This document shows positions 41,703 through 51,344 of a stretch of 64,000 nt of DNA, one piece after another. The notes beneath the pieces were generated by a model. It had not been told where the DNA came from. It worked only from the letters and a program-made list of their open reading frames with translations, and made no database searches. Positions within the stretch are counted from its first letter, which is position 1. Every line of letters starts with the position of its first letter. This DNA comes from Solirubrobacter deserti (lineage in GTDB: Bacteria > Actinomycetota > Thermoleophilia > Solirubrobacterales > Solirubrobacteraceae), in contig NZ_JAPCID010000012.1 of NCBI RefSeq assembly GCF_027587175.1, forward strand, positions 62,001 through 126,000, written 5' to 3'. The translations under genes and the position numbers were made by a program.

Positions 41703-42260
41703 ATGCCCGTGGGTCTCATTCTCGCCGCCGGTGCCGGCCGCCGCTTCGGCGCCACCAAGCAGCTGGCGCTGCTCCGTGGGCGGCCGCTGCTCTCGCACGC
41801 GGTCGAGACGATGAACGCGGCGCTCGACCGGGTGGTCGTCGTGCTCGGCCACGAGGCGGAAGCGATCCGCGCCCGCGTGGACTTCGGCGGTGCCGAGGTG
41901 GTCGTCGCGGACGACTGGGCCGACGGCCAGGCGGCCTCGTTGCGGCGCGGCCTGCGGGCCGCGGGCGAAGCGGACGCCGTCGTGATCACGCTGGGCGACC
42001 AGCCGTTCATCACGCCGCAGGTGATCACCGCGGCGATGGCCCAGCTGCCGGGCTACGACGCGGTGCGCGCGGTCTACGACGGCAAGCCGGGCCATCCGGT
42101 GGTGCTCGGCCGCACGGTGCTGGCCGCGGCGGATGAGCTGCAAGGCGACCAGGGCGCGCGCGAACTGCTCGCGCGCTTCAACGTGCGTCGCTGGGACGCG
42201 GGGCACCTGGCCGACGCGACCGACGTGGACACGCCCGAGGAGCTCCAGGCGCTCTCATGA
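41703..42260 (+). CDS. mocA: MobA-like nucleotidyltransferase (MocA type, CTP:molybdopterin cytidylyltransferase)
   Basis: A 185-residue enzyme that forms molybdopterin cytosine dinucleotide, the cofactor form used by xanthine-oxidase-family enzymes. N-terminal LILAAGAGRRFGATKQLALL is the nucleotide-binding signature; VVITLGDQPFITPQVI has the metal-binding GDQP; GHPVVLGRTVL matches the MocA C-terminal region. It precedes coxG and lies convergent to the coxSLMDE genes, which fits a role in maturing that enzyme. Its stop overlaps coxG. Confidence 0.88.
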   Translation: MPVGLILAAGAGRRFGATKQLALLRGRPLLSHAVETMNAALDRVVVVLGHEAEAIRARVDFGGAEVVVADDWADGQAASLRRGLRAAGEADAVVITLGDQPFITPQVITAAMAQLPGYDAVRAVYDGKPGHPVVLGRTVLAAADELQGDQGARELLARFNVRRWDAGHLADATDVDTPEELQALS

Positions 42261-42751
42261 GGATCGAGCACACCTTCGAGGTCCGCGCCGAAGCGGACGA
42301 GGTCTTCGCGGCCCTGAACGACCTCGAGCGGGTCGTGCCGTGCCTGCCGGGCGCGCGCATCACCGGGCGCGAGGAGGACGGCAGCGTCCACGGCGACCTG
42401 AGCGTCGGCTTCACGCGCCTGCGCGGCACGGTCGCCATCACGGCGTCGGACCCGGTCACGCGGACGATGGAGCTGACCACCGGGCATCACCGGGCGCAGC
42501 TCGCGGTCGCCGCGCGTGACGGCGTCGCCGACGTCACCGCCGCCGCCGACCTGGCGGAGATCGGCGCGCTGGCCCTGTTCGGGGGCCTCGTGCACGACCT
42601 CTCCGGGCGGCTGCTGCGCGACTTCGGCGACTGCCTCTCGCGCAAGCTGGGCGACGTGCCGAGCGGCGAGGACATCGCAGGGGGCCGGGCCGCGCCGGAG
42701 GAGGCGCTCCGCGACTCGCCCACCCCCGACCCGGACACGGCGGCGGGATGA
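42257..42751 (+). CDS. coxG: CoxG-like SRPBCC protein
   Basis: A 164-residue START/SRPBCC-fold protein of the CoxG family (FEVRAEADEVFAALNDLERV, VPCLPGARITGREEDGSVHG, ITASDPVTRTMELTT). CoxG-type proteins are linked to carbon monoxide dehydrogenase and recruit the enzyme to the membrane in some species, and bind menaquinone as reported for mycobacterial CoxG. The usual C-terminal hydrophobic tail is not obvious here; the protein ends in a hydrophilic Asp/Pro-rich tail. It overlaps both neighbours by 4 bp. Confidence 0.85.
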   Translation: MRIEHTFEVRAEADEVFAALNDLERVVPCLPGARITGREEDGSVHGDLSVGFTRLRGTVAITASDPVTRTMELTTGHHRAQLAVAARDGVADVTAAADLAEIGALALFGGLVHDLSGRLLRDFGDCLSRKLGDVPSGEDIAGGRAAPEEALRDSPTPDPDTAAG

Positions 42752-42975
42752 GCGACCCTCGGACGGCGGGAAGCGACGTGAAAGTGAATCCGCGAAGCGA
42801 TTCGCCGGACTGCGGCGTCTGCGCGGGCGACGTCCCGCCGCTGATCGGCCAGATCCTCACGGGCACCGGCCTGACGCTGGACCAGGCCGCGCGGCGGCTC
42901 GCCGCCGGCGAGCAGCTCCCCGACCTCACGCCGCTGCAGCGGCGGATGGTCGAGGAGTACGCCGAGCGTGTCTAG
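42748..42975 (+). CDS. Small hypothetical protein with repeat-derived N-terminus
   Basis: A 75-residue protein overlapping coxG (ATGA). The C-terminal half is helical (GLTLDQAARRLAAGEQLPDL, RRMVEEYAERV). The N-terminal half contains VKVNPRSDSPDCG, encoded by a copy of the palindromic repeat at 42786-42807, and a Cys pair (CGVCAGD). The repeat appears to have been absorbed into the reading frame. Function unknown. Confidence 0.6.
   Translation: MSDPRTAGSDVKVNPRSDSPDCGVCAGDVPPLIGQILTGTGLTLDQAARRLAAGEQLPDLTPLQRRMVEEYAERV
42786..42807. repeat. Palindromic repeat copy 2
   Basis: GAATCCGCGAAGCGATTCGC with two further bases (CG) is the reverse complement of the copy at 22554-22575 with one mismatch. 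It lies inside the small gene overlapping coxG. Confidence 0.6.
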
Positions 42976-43021
42976 CGCGGCGTCGGCGCCTTGATCGCGA
43001 GCTACAGAGCGAGTGTCAAGC

Positions 43022-44275
43022 TCACGACACTTCGGCTTCCATCAGCGCGGCCAGCGTCTCCAGCGAAGCGATCGAGTTGCCGGGCAGCAGCCGGTCCACG
43101 TGCGGCATCGCCGCCTTCATGCCGCGCGTGAGCGGCTCGTAGCGCGGGTCGGCGGCCAGCGGGTTGAGCCAGATCACGCGGTGCGCGGTGCGCTGCAGGC
43201 GGGCCATCTCTTCGGCCAGCTCCTCGGGCTCGCCACGGTCCCAGCCGTCCGAGAGCAGGATCACGACCGACCCGCGGCCGATCCGGCGGCCGTGCTCGCG
43301 GTTGAGCACGGCGATCGCCTCGCCGATCCGGGTGCCGCCGCTCCAGTCGTCGACCGCGGCGGCCGCGCGGGCGAGGGCGCGATCGGAGTCGCGCCCGCGC
43401 AGCTCACGGGTCACGCGCGTGAGCCGGGTGCCGAACACGAACGCCTCCACGCGGGCCCGCGCGGCGACGCACGCCTGCATGTACTGCAGGAGCATGCGGC
43501 TGTACGGCGCCATCGAGCCGCTGACGTCGCACACGAGCACGAGCCGCCGCGGCCGCTCGGCCTGCTCGCGGTAGCGGCGTTCGAGCAGCTCGCCGCCCGT
43601 GCGCAGGGACGCGCGGATGGTCGCGCGCAGGTCGTGCGTCTCGCGCCGGCGCCGCGTCGGCACCGTCCGGCGCGAGCGGCGCGTCGGCCCGCGCAGCGCG
43701 ATCCGCATCAGAAGCCGCCGCGCGACGGCGCGCTCGGCGTCCGTGTAAGCGGCGAAGTCCTTCTCGCGCAGCAGCTCCTCCTCGCTCCACGCCGCCGGGG
43801 CGGGCAACAGCTCGGCGCCGGGCGCCTCGTCGCCCTGTGGCGGGATGCCGACCCGCGGCAGCGCCTGCTTGGCGATCTCCCCCAGCTCGTCGAGCGCGTC
43901 GCGGGCCTCTTCGGCGCCGAAGACCGCCGTGAAGGCACTCGCGAACGCGCTCATCTCGGCCCGCGTGGAGCACAGCGCAGCACGCAGCGCGAAGAAGACC
44001 TCAGTCCGGTCGGTGGCGTCGACCGCGGCGAGCGCCCGCTGAGCGGCGAGCACCTCTCCCATCCCCACTCGGGCCCCGTGCGCACGGAGTTGTTGGGCCA
44101 CCGCGCTGACCCGGCCAGAGAGGTGGTCCGCGAGTGGAGCGAAGTCGGTGACGGAGGCGGCCCGCGCGATCGTCGCCTCGTCCGCCACCCGCGCGCGCTC
44201 GCGGCGCGCGACGTTCTCGCGCGCCTGCTCGGCGATCTGCCCGTGGCCGGAGGCGATGCGCGGGCCGCTAGGCAC
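43022..44275 (-). CDS. coxE: VWA-domain protein of the CoxE type
   Basis: A 417-residue protein with a C-terminal von Willebrand A domain carrying a complete MIDAS motif (VLVCDVSGSMAPYSRML, then later DWSGGTRIGEAI and LLSDGWDRGEPEEL). CoxE works with the CoxD ATPase to mature the copper-molybdenum or molybdenum active site. The N-terminal region is helical (MGEVLAAQRALAAVDATDRT). GTG 44275 overlaps the end of the MoxR-type gene by 8 bp. Last gene of the leftward cox unit. Confidence 0.88.
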   Translation of the reverse strand: MPSGPRIASGHGQIAEQARENVARRERARVADEATIARAASVTDFAPLADHLSGRVSAVAQQLRAHGARVGMGEVLAAQRALAAVDATDRTEVFFALRAALCSTRAEMSAFASAFTAVFGAEEARDALDELGEIAKQALPRVGIPPQGDEAPGAELLPAPAAWSEEELLREKDFAAYTDAERAVARRLLMRIALRGPTRRSRRTVPTRRRRETHDLRATIRASLRTGGELLERRYREQAERPRRLVLVCDVSGSMAPYSRMLLQYMQACVAARARVEAFVFGTRLTRVTRELRGRDSDRALARAAAAVDDWSGGTRIGEAIAVLNREHGRRIGRGSVVILLSDGWDRGEPEELAEEMARLQRTAHRVIWLNPLAADPRYEPLTRGMKAAMPHVDRLLPGNSIASLETLAALMEAEVS

Positions 44276-45104
44276 CCTCGAGGATCCTGTCGCGGCGCAC
44301 GCGATCGATGTCCTCACGGACCTTCAGCGCCACGCCCAGCGTGTCGTCGAGCGAAGCGGCGCCGTCGAGCGCCAGCAGCGCCCGCGCCCAGGTGATCGTC
44401 TCCCCCACGCCGGGCAGCTTGTACAGCTCACGCTCGCGCAGCTTCGCGACGGCGCTGCACACGCGCGCGGCGACCTCCTCCGGCACGCCCGGCAGCCGCG
44501 TGCGGACGATCTCGGCCTCGCGCTCGGGCGTCGGGTAGTCGATCCAGTGGTACAGGCAGCGGCGCTTGAGCGCGTCGTGCAGCTCACGCGTGCGGTTCGA
44601 CGTCAGGATCACCAGAGGACGATGCGCGGCCGTGATCGTCCCCAGCTCCGGGATCGTGATCGCGAAGTCGGCCAGGAACTCGAGCAGGAAGGCCTCGAAC
44701 TCGTCGTCGGCGCGGTCGATCTCGTCGATCAGCAGCACGGCGGGCCCGCCCTCGTGCTCGAGCGCCTCCAGCAGCGGCCGCTTGAGCAGGAACTCGGGCC
44801 CGAACAGCTCCCGCGCCGGCGCGCCCGCCTCGGCCGCCCGGATCGCGAGCAGCTGGCGCTGGTAGTCCCAGTCGTAGACGGCGTGGTGGAGGTCGATGCC
44901 CTCGTGGCACTGCAGCCGGATCAACTCGGAGCCGGTCGCGGCCGCCAGCGCCCGCGCGACCTCGGTCTTGCCGACGCCCGCCTCCCCCTCCAGCAGCAGC
45001 GGCTGCTCGAGCGCGAAGGCGAGGTACGCGGCGGTGGCGAGCCCCTGGTCGGCGAGGTAGCCCTCGCCGGCCAGGGCCCGCGAAACATCCTGCGGGGTCT
45101 GCAC
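44268..45104 (-). CDS. coxD: MoxR-family AAA+ ATPase, CoxD type
   Basis: A 278-residue AAA+ ATPase. Walker A is LEGEAGVGKTEVARAL, Walker B is VLLIDEIDRADDEFEAFLLE, sensor 1 is VILTSNRTRELHDALKRRCL. CoxD of the CODH system is a chaperone-like ATPase that helps assemble the active-site metal cluster. It starts five bases after the CoxM stop and overlaps coxE, so it belongs to the same transcript. Confidence 0.9.
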   Translation of the reverse strand: MQTPQDVSRALAGEGYLADQGLATAAYLAFALEQPLLLEGEAGVGKTEVARALAAATGSELIRLQCHEGIDLHHAVYDWDYQRQLLAIRAAEAGAPARELFGPEFLLKRPLLEALEHEGGPAVLLIDEIDRADDEFEAFLLEFLADFAITIPELGTITAAHRPLVILTSNRTRELHDALKRRCLYHWIDYPTPEREAEIVRTRLPGVPEEVAARVCSAVAKLRERELYKLPGVGETITWARALLALDGAASLDDTLGVALKVREDIDRVRRDRILEGA

Positions 45105-45109
45105 CTACC

Positions 45110-45949
45110 TCATTCTGACGCGGTGGTGAGCGCCCGCCGCGTCAGCACCCGTGCCAGGTGGCGCTTGTAATCCTGGGAGGCGTTGAGGTCGGCCGGCGGC
45201 TCCGTGCCCTCGGCGGCATGCGACGCCGCCGACGCGATCGACTCGGCCGTCAGCGGCTGCCCGCGCAGCGCCTGCTCGGCCGCGGTCGCCCGCAGCGGCA
45301 CCGAGCCCATGTGCGTGAGCCCGATCCGGACGTCCTCGCACGTGCCGTCCGCCGCCTTCTTGACCAGTGCGGACACGGCCACCATCGCCCAGTCCTCCTG
45401 GCGGCGGTTGAACTTCTCGTAGCCGTACCCGTAGCCCTCGAGCCGCGGGAAGCGGACCTCGGTCAGGATCTCGCCCTCGCCCACCGCGGTGGTGAGGAAG
45501 TCCTCGAACAGGTCGTTCGCGGCCACCTCGCGCTCGCCGGACGACCCGCGGATCACCACGGAGCCCTCGAGCGCGAGCAGCACCGCGGGCATGTCGGAGG
45601 CGGGGTCCCCGTGTGCGAGCGTCCCGCCGATCGTGCCCATGTTGCGGACCTGCTGGTCGGCGATCGTGGCCGCGGCGGCCGAGGCCAGCCCGAAGTTGCC
45701 CGTCGCCACGCGGTGGTGCGTGACCATCGCGCCGAGCCGGATCTGCCCGTTGTCGGCGTTCACCGACTTGAGGTCCTGGAGCTGGCGCAGGTCCACCAGC
45801 AGCGACGGCTGCGACATCCGCAGCTTCATCAGCGGGATCAGCGAGTGCCCGCCGGCCAGGATCTTCGCGTCCTCGCCGCCTTGCGCGAGCGCCTGAAGCG
45901 CCTCGTCGAGCGACTGCGGCGCGACGTAGTCGAACTCAGCGGGGATCAA
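45110..45949 (-). CDS. coxM: FAD-binding subunit of molybdenum hydroxylase (CoxM type)
   Basis: A 279-residue FAD subunit. The two flavin motifs are present: ILAGGHSLIPLMKLRMSQPS and NMGTIGGTLAHGDPASDMPA. It carries electrons from the 2Fe-2S subunit to an acceptor such as quinone. The start is TTG 45949, overlapping the coxL stop as TTGA. Third in the order S-L-M, which is the order seen in form II clusters. Confidence 0.92.
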   Translation of the reverse strand: MIPAEFDYVAPQSLDEALQALAQGGEDAKILAGGHSLIPLMKLRMSQPSLLVDLRQLQDLKSVNADNGQIRLGAMVTHHRVATGNFGLASAAAATIADQQVRNMGTIGGTLAHGDPASDMPAVLLALEGSVVIRGSSGEREVAANDLFEDFLTTAVGEGEILTEVRFPRLEGYGYGYEKFNRRQEDWAMVAVSALVKKAADGTCEDVRIGLTHMGSVPLRATAAEQALRGQPLTAESIASAASHAAEGTEPPADLNASQDYKRHLARVLTRRALTTASE

Positions 45950-48285
45950 CGCTTCGCCTCCTCGATGGCCTCCCAGACCCGCTGTGGGCCGAGGGGCATG
46001 TTGATGAACGTCACGCCGAGCGGGCGCAGGGCGTCGATGACGGCGTTCGTGATGCACGGCGAGGCGGCGATCGTGCCCGCCTCCCCGATGCCCTTGACGC
46101 CGAGCGAGTTGACCGGCGACGGGGTCTCCGTGCGGTCCAGGTCGAAGGACGGCACGTCTGCCGCGCTCGGGAGCGCGTAGTCGGCGAAGTTGCCGGTGAC
46201 GAGCTGGCCGTCCTCGTCGTAGTGGATGCGCTCGAACAGCGCCTGGCCGATCGCGTGCACGATGCCGCCGTGGACCTGCCCGTCGATGATCTTCGGGTTG
46301 ATCGCCGGGCCGCAGTCGTCGACCGCCGCGTACTTGATCACGTCCACGTTGCCGGTGTCCGGGTCCACCTCGACCACGCACCCGTGCGCGCCGAACGGGA
46401 ACACGAAGTTCTCCGGGTCGTAGAACGCGAGCTCCTCGAGCCCCGGCTCCATGCCCTCCGGCAGGTTCTCCGGGATGTAGGCCGCGCCGGAGATCTCGCC
46501 GATCGTCATGCCCTTGTCCGGCGAGCCCTTGACCGCGAACTTGCCGTCGATCAGCTCGATGTCCTCGGGCGAGGCCTCGAGCTGGTGGGCGACGATCTGG
46601 CGCGCCTTTTCGACGATCTTGGCCGTCGCGCGCGCGACCGACTCGCCACCGACCGCGGTGGAGCGCGAGCCGTAGGTGCCCAGGCCCTGCGGCCCGGTGC
46701 CCGTGTCGCCGTGGATGACCTCCACGTTCTGCGGGTCGACCCCGAGCCGCTGGGCGACGATCTGCGCCATCGTCGTCTCCAGCCCCTGGCCGTGCGGCGA
46801 GGTGCCGGTGTAGACGGTGACCGCGCCGGTTATGTGCACGCGCACCATCGCCGACTCCCACAGGCCGGTCTGCAGGCCGAACCCGGACGGCCCCGTCACG
46901 CGCGACGGCGCCAGGCCGCAGATCTCCGTGTAGGTCGAGTACCCGACGCCGCGCAGCTTGCCCGCGGGCGCCTGCGCCTTGATCGCGTCCAGGTCGGCCA
47001 TCTCGAGCAGCGTGTCCAGCGCCTTCGGGTAGTCGCCGGAGTCATAGACCACGCCGAGCGCCGTCTCGTGCGGGAACGACTCCGGCGTCATGAAGTTCTT
47101 GCGCCGCAGCTCGAGCCGGTCCATGCCCAGCTCGTCCGCGAGCTGGTCGATCATCATCTCGATCTGGTGCGTGGCCTCCGGCCGTCCCGCCCCGCGGATG
47201 GCGTCGGTCGGCATCTTGTTGGTGAAGACGCCGACGATGTCGGTCTGCACCGCCGGGATGTCGTAGACGCCGCTCATCACGAACGCGCCGAGCGACGGGA
47301 TCGTCGGGGTGAGCAGCATCAGGTACGCGCCGAGGTCCTGCAGGATCTTGGTGTGGTAGGCGGTGATCTTGCCGTCGCGCGTCGCGCCGATCTTGGCGTA
47401 GGCGATCTGGTCGCGCCCGTGATGGGTGGCGAGCATGCCCTCGGTGCGCGACTCGACCCACTTGACCGGCCGCTCGAGCTTGCGCGATGCCCACGCGAGC
47501 GCGATCTCCTCACCGTAGATCTGCAGCTTGGAACCGAAGCCGCCGCCGACCTCGGGCGCGATCGCCCGCACCCGGTCCTCGGAGATGCCCAGTTGCAGCG
47601 CGAGGAAGAGCCGCAGGAAGTGCGGGACCTGCGTGCTCGACGTGAGCGTGAGCGAGCCCGCGCGGTAGTCCGCGAGCACGCCGCGCGGCTCGATCGCCGC
47701 GCCGGCCGTGCGGTGGTTGACGATCCGCCGCTCCACCACGACCTCGGCGGCGTTGAAGCCCGCCTCCAGGTCTCCTCCGCCGAGTGACCACTCGTGGCAC
47801 TGGTTGGTGCCGAGGTCGGCGTGCACGAGGTCGCCGCCCTCGTAGGCCTTCTCCAGGTCGACGACGACCGGGAGCGGCTCGTACTCGACGCTCACCAGCT
47901 GCGCCGCGTCGACCACCGCATAGCGGTCCGAGCCGATCACCAGCGCGACCGGGTCGCCCACGTGGTGGACCTCGTCCTTGGCCAGCGCCCAGTGCGGCGG
48001 GTTCTTGACCTCGACCCCCGGCGGGACCCAGGCCATCGGCAGCGGCGCCTCGAGGTCGAGGTCATTGCCGACGTACACGGCGTGCACGCCGGGCTGGGCC
48101 GCTGCCTCCGCGGTGTCGATCGAGACGATCCTGGCGTGGGCCTCGGGGGAGCGCACGAACGACGCCCACAGCTGACCGGTGACGTTGATGTCGTCGATGT
48201 AGCGGGCGCGGCCCATGATCAGCCGCGGGTCCTCCTTGCGCTTGAGCGGCTTGCCCACCCAAGGCTCTGCGGCCGTGGCGCTCAT
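45946..48285 (-). CDS. coxL: Molybdenum-binding large subunit, form II CoxL type
   Basis: A 779-residue xanthine-oxidase-family catalytic subunit. The active-site loop reads AIRGAGR (residues 362-368), like the AYRGAGR signature of form II CoxL rather than the AYxCSFR signature of genuine carbon monoxide dehydrogenase; there is no active-site Cys for copper. [29 protein letters not shown] and [12 protein letters not shown] (catalytic Glu) are all intact. It is therefore an intact hydroxylase of unknown substrate; CO oxidation is unlikely. Start ATG 48285 overlaps coxS. Confidence 0.93.
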   Translation of the reverse strand: MSATAAEPWVGKPLKRKEDPRLIMGRARYIDDINVTGQLWASFVRSPEAHARIVSIDTAEAAAQPGVHAVYVGNDLDLEAPLPMAWVPPGVEVKNPPHWALAKDEVHHVGDPVALVIGSDRYAVVDAAQLVSVEYEPLPVVVDLEKAYEGGDLVHADLGTNQCHEWSLGGGDLEAGFNAAEVVVERRIVNHRTAGAAIEPRGVLADYRAGSLTLTSSTQVPHFLRLFLALQLGISEDRVRAIAPEVGGGFGSKLQIYGEEIALAWASRKLERPVKWVESRTEGMLATHHGRDQIAYAKIGATRDGKITAYHTKILQDLGAYLMLLTPTIPSLGAFVMSGVYDIPAVQTDIVGVFTNKMPTDAIRGAGRPEATHQIEMMIDQLADELGMDRLELRRKNFMTPESFPHETALGVVYDSGDYPKALDTLLEMADLDAIKAQAPAGKLRGVGYSTYTEICGLAPSRVTGPSGFGLQTGLWESAMVRVHITGAVTVYTGTSPHGQGLETTMAQIVAQRLGVDPQNVEVIHGDTGTGPQGLGTYGSRSTAVGGESVARATAKIVEKARQIVAHQLEASPEDIELIDGKFAVKGSPDKGMTIGEISGAAYIPENLPEGMEPGLEELAFYDPENFVFPFGAHGCVVEVDPDTGNVDVIKYAAVDDCGPAINPKIIDGQVHGGIVHAIGQALFERIHYDEDGQLVTGNFADYALPSAADVPSFDLDRTETPSPVNSLGVKGIGEAGTIAASPCITNAVIDALRPLGVTFINMPLGPQRVWEAIEEAKR

Positions 48286-48752
48286 GACGCCTCGCTGGCC
48301 GCGAGAACCGCCTTGACGATGTTGTGGTAGCCGGTACAGCGGCAGAGGTTGCCGGCGAGCGCCTCGCGGACCTCTTCCTCGTTCGGCTTCGGGTTGCGTT
48401 CGAGCAGGTCGGCCGAGGCCATGATCATGCCCGGCGTGCAGTAGCCGCACTGGAGCCCGTGGTGCTCCCAGAACGCCTCCTGCAGCGGATGCAGCGCGCC
48501 TTCCTGGCCCATTCCTTCGATCGTCGTGATCTCCGCGCCGTCCGCCTGGGCGGCCAGCAGCGTGCACGACTTGATCGCCTCGCCGTTCAGATGAACCGTG
48601 CACGCGCCGCAGTTGGACGTGTCGCAGCCGACATGCGTACCGGTCAGACCCAGCGTCTCACGCAGGAAGTGGACCAGGAGCAGGCGAGGTTCCACCTCGG
48701 CGCTCTGTTGAGCGCCGTTCACGGTCATCGTGACCCGCACCGAACCAGCCAT
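48282..48752 (-). CDS. coxS: 2Fe-2S small subunit of molybdenum hydroxylase (CoxS type)
   Basis: A 156-residue iron-sulfur subunit. The plant-type ferredoxin cluster is [14 protein letters not shown] with the fourth Cys in KSCTLLA, and the second cluster is held by QCGYCTPGM and [10 protein letters not shown]. All eight Cys are present. It is first in the leftward unit coxS-L-M-D-E. The stop overlaps coxL (ATGA). Confidence 0.96.
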   Translation of the reverse strand: MAGSVRVTMTVNGAQQSAEVEPRLLLVHFLRETLGLTGTHVGCDTSNCGACTVHLNGEAIKSCTLLAAQADGAEITTIEGMGQEGALHPLQEAFWEHHGLQCGYCTPGMIMASADLLERNPKPNEEEVREALAGNLCRCTGYHNIVKAVLAASEAS

Positions 48753-48795
48753 GCGTCTCCTCCCAGTCGGAAAACTGGGCGGAGCGTATCGATTG

Positions 48796-49398
48796 CTACT
48801 TCGCGGCGCGACGGCGGTGGAAGGCGAATGTCAGCTGGGCGAGCAGCAGACGATCGCTGGGCCCGATGTCGACGAACGACAACGAGACGTCCTGGTTGGT
48901 GACGCGCACGGTCTCGGCCGTGGCGCGGATCTCGGCGTTGGCCTGGACGAGGCCGATCACGATCTCGTGCAGGTCGGCCTCGAGGTAGCTCGACTGCTTG
49001 GCGACGCGCAGGCCGCCGGCGCTGATGTCGCGCGTGAAGGTGGTGTTCGGCGGGTTCTCGGTGCCGGCCGGGCGCAGGTGCGCGGGCAGCACGAGGGGTG
49101 CCCGCGAGAACGTCCGGCGTTGGCCGAGACGGAAGGGATCGAGCAGCGTGGCGATCAGCTCACCATCGGCGTAGCCCGGCCTCACGCTCGCCTTGAGCGC
49201 CTGCAGGCTGCCGCCCGCCTCGATCAGCAGATAGGTCGTGAGACCTGGCGCGAGCGCGTCCTCGGGCAACGGCGCTTGCGGCGCGAGCATCACGTCGGCG
49301 CCGGTGAACCCGACCACGAGGCAGGGCACGGCGTCGTCACCCAGGTCAAGCTGGGCGGGCTGTCCTTCACTCAGCGCGCTCGCGAATCCGGTGGCCAT
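48796..49398 (-). CDS. PilZ-domain protein, probable c-di-GMP effector
   Basis: A 200-residue protein. The C-terminal PilZ domain (about 95-195) has the two c-di-GMP-binding motifs, [15 protein letters not shown] (R-x3-R) and [13 protein letters not shown] (D-x-S-x2-G). The N-terminal half is a YcgR-like beta-rich domain ([17 protein letters not shown]). It probably controls motility or surface behaviour when c-di-GMP is high. It stands alone; motility genes are not in the window. Confidence 0.88.
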   Translation of the reverse strand: MATGFASALSEGQPAQLDLGDDAVPCLVVGFTGADVMLAPQAPLPEDALAPGLTTYLLIEAGGSLQALKASVRPGYADGELIATLLDPFRLGQRRTFSRAPLVLPAHLRPAGTENPPNTTFTRDISAGGLRVAKQSSYLEADLHEIVIGLVQANAEIRATAETVRVTNQDVSLSFVDIGPSDRLLLAQLTFAFHRRRAAK

Positions 49399-49444
49399 GG
49401 GTCTCTAGTCCGGGTATCGGCCGGGGCCGACCTTCGGTTGAGGG

Positions 49445-50464
49445 TCATTTCATGACCAACTCGAACGCGCGTGCGTGCGGGGCGCAGAACCGGGCCGTGC
49501 GCCGGGCCTCCGCCTCGATCCCGTCGGTCGGGAAGTCCGTGTGGGCCGCGATCGTCATGGTCTCGTCGTCGACGCGCCAGCTCGCCACGACCCGGCCGCC
49601 GACCGTGAGCGTCTGGTCGCCCGAGAGCGTGAGCTTGAGCGGCAGCACCTCGGGCGGCAGGATCCGGTCGCGGTCCTTGTACGCGAGCAGCGGCTGGTCC
49701 CAGTTGCCGAGAAAGCGCGGCGGGAGCGGCGTGTCGCCGGGCAGGATCTCGGCGCCGGCCAGGTCGAGCAGCTCGCGGCCGGCCTCGTCGCGGTAGCGGA
49801 CGGTCTCGAGCGCGTCGAAGTCGAAGTCACGCTGGGCCGCGCCCGCCCAGGCGGCCACGTCGCGCTTCTGCGCCGGCCCGAACGCGCCGAGATACCGGGT
49901 GAGGACGAGCTTCGCCGCGTCCTCGGGGGTCGGAAGCGGGCGCGGGTCCTTGACGAACAGCGTGTCGCGGCCGCGGTCGTCGTAGTGGCCGGCGGGCGGA
50001 AGCTGCACGAGCGGCACGAGCGTGCGGGCGCGCAGGATCGGCGTCCACAGGTCCGGCGCCTCGATCTTGGCGCGGATGTCCTGGTTGGTGCGCGGGGTGG
50101 TCAACCACGCCGCGAGCTCGGCCGCCTCGTCGTCGACGCCGGGGTCGGTCGCGCGCCACTTGCGCATCCGGGAGTGCCGCAGCAGTGCGGCGTAGGCCGG
50201 GAAGTCCTCGCCGCTGGCCAGGTGCAGCGTGAGCCGCATCAGCGTGGACTTGACGACGTGGCGTTCGGTGAGGGCCCGTTCCAGCGCCGCGCGCGTGAAG
50301 CCCTCCACCCGCGCGGCGAGCGCGACGAACGGCGCTCGCGCCTCCTGGCCCTGGAGCGGCGTGAGACGCGTGATGGCCGCGGCCGGCGTCGTGTTCCAGC
50401 GGGTGATCAGGCCCTGCCGGTGGGCGAGCGTGGCGGTCAGTTCGGCGCGTGTGAGGACCCGCAT
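49445..50464 (-). CDS. Winged-helix DNA-binding protein, AlkZ-like family
   Basis: A 339-residue protein of the HTH_42/AlkZ-like family, which includes DNA glycosylases that unhook interstrand crosslinks. The N-terminus MRVLTRAELTATLAHRQGL leads to LQGQEARAPF, a Q-x-Q motif as in the catalytic QxQ of AlkZ-type enzymes. FGPAQKRDVAAWAG and LLPPR-like FLGNWDQPLLAYKDRDRILP are typical family segments. ATG 50464 is chosen. Divergent from a thioredoxin-fold gene 24 bp away. Confidence 0.85.
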   Translation of the reverse strand: MRVLTRAELTATLAHRQGLITRWNTTPAAAITRLTPLQGQEARAPFVALAARVEGFTRAALERALTERHVVKSTLMRLTLHLASGEDFPAYAALLRHSRMRKWRATDPGVDDEAAELAAWLTTPRTNQDIRAKIEAPDLWTPILRARTLVPLVQLPPAGHYDDRGRDTLFVKDPRPLPTPEDAAKLVLTRYLGAFGPAQKRDVAAWAGAAQRDFDFDALETVRYRDEAGRELLDLAGAEILPGDTPLPPRFLGNWDQPLLAYKDRDRILPPEVLPLKLTLSGDQTLTVGGRVVASWRVDDETMTIAAHTDFPTDGIEAEARRTARFCAPHARAFELVMK

Positions 50465-50488
50465 CGGGCGCAGCGTAAGGTGCAGCGC

Positions 50489-50988
50489 ATGGCCCTCGCG
50501 TTCACGCTGCCCGACACGTTCGGCTCGATGGTTTCCCTGCACGAGGACGGCGCGCGAGTGGCCGTCGTGGTCTTCACCTGCAACCACTGTCCCTACGCGC
50601 TCGCGTGGCACGAGCGGCTGCAGGACGTCGCGCGCGACTACGCGGCGCAGGGCGTGCGGTTCCTCCAGATCAACGCCAACGACGCCGACAAGTACCCGCG
50701 CGACCGCGTGGACGCGATGCGCGCGCGGGTCGACGCGGCGAGTTCGCCGGGCCGTACCTGGTCGACGAGACGCAGGAGGTCGCGCGGGCGTGGGGCGCGC
50801 GGGTCACGCCGGACGTGTTCGTCACGGACGCCACGGGGGTCGTGTACCGGGGCGCGCCCGACGCGGACCACGGCGATCCGTCCCTGCGCGCTTCGTGGCT
50901 GCGCGAGGCGCTCGACGACGTGCTCGCGGGCCGGCCGGTCGCTCGCGCCGAAACCGAGCCGAAGGGCTGCTCGATCAAGTGGAAGTAG
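50489..50988 (+). pseudogene. Thioredoxin/peroxiredoxin-like protein interrupted by a one-base frameshift
   Basis: The first frame (MALAFTLPDTFGSMVSLHED, AVVVFTCNHCPYALAWHERL, with the redox motif CNHC) ends its homology at about 50737. The other frame continues GEFAGPYLVDETQEVARAWG and ends EPKGCSIKWK. Adding one G at GCGGCGAG (50735-50742) gives DAGEFAGPYLVDETQ and one frame of 166 residues. The family is the AhpC/TSA-like thioredoxins with a C-terminal GCSIKW. The deletion is in a G run, as in two other genes here, so sequencing error is possible. Confidence 0.8.
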
Positions 50989-51278
50989 AGCTGCTGTGGT
51001 GGGCCGGGTGCCCGTCGCATCCGGCCGTTCGGAGCATGCTGGAGGGGCTCGGCGTGCGCGTCGTGGAGCGTGAGATCGTCAGCGAGCAGGACGCCGAGCG
51101 CGCGGGGTTCGTGGGCTCGCCGACGCTGCGCGTGGACGGAGAGGACCTGTTCCCGACCGACGAGCCGCCCGGCCTGACGTGCCGCATCTACCGCCTGGCC
51201 GACGGGCGCATCTCCCCCACGCCTGATCCCGACGCGCTGCGCACCGCGCTCGCGGAACGGCGCCACGGGAGGGCGTGA
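50979..51278 (+). CDS. Small thioredoxin-fold protein, DF-family-like
   Basis: A 99-residue protein. VELLWWAGCPSHPAVRSMLE has the single Cys after a Trp-Trp-x-Gly turn, and FVGSPTLRVDGEDLFP with GLTCRIYRL matches small thioredoxin-like proteins whose active site is a lone Cys (or selenocysteine in some members). GTG 50979 overlaps the preceding thioredoxin-like gene by 10 bp. Likely redox role; partner unknown. Confidence 0.75.
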   Translation: MEVELLWWAGCPSHPAVRSMLEGLGVRVVEREIVSEQDAERAGFVGSPTLRVDGEDLFPTDEPPGLTCRIYRLADGRISPTPDPDALRTALAERRHGRA

Positions 51279-51344
51279 CAACCGCACCGCGGGCCACCGG
51301 CAGCCTCGACCGCGGGCGCTTTCAGTGGCCCGTACGGTCACGGC

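Noticed and set aside
45946-48285. Genuine carbon monoxide dehydrogenase (form I CoxL)
   Set aside because: The active-site loop is AIRGAGR, without the Cys of AYxCSFR, and gene order is S-L-M rather than M-S-L.
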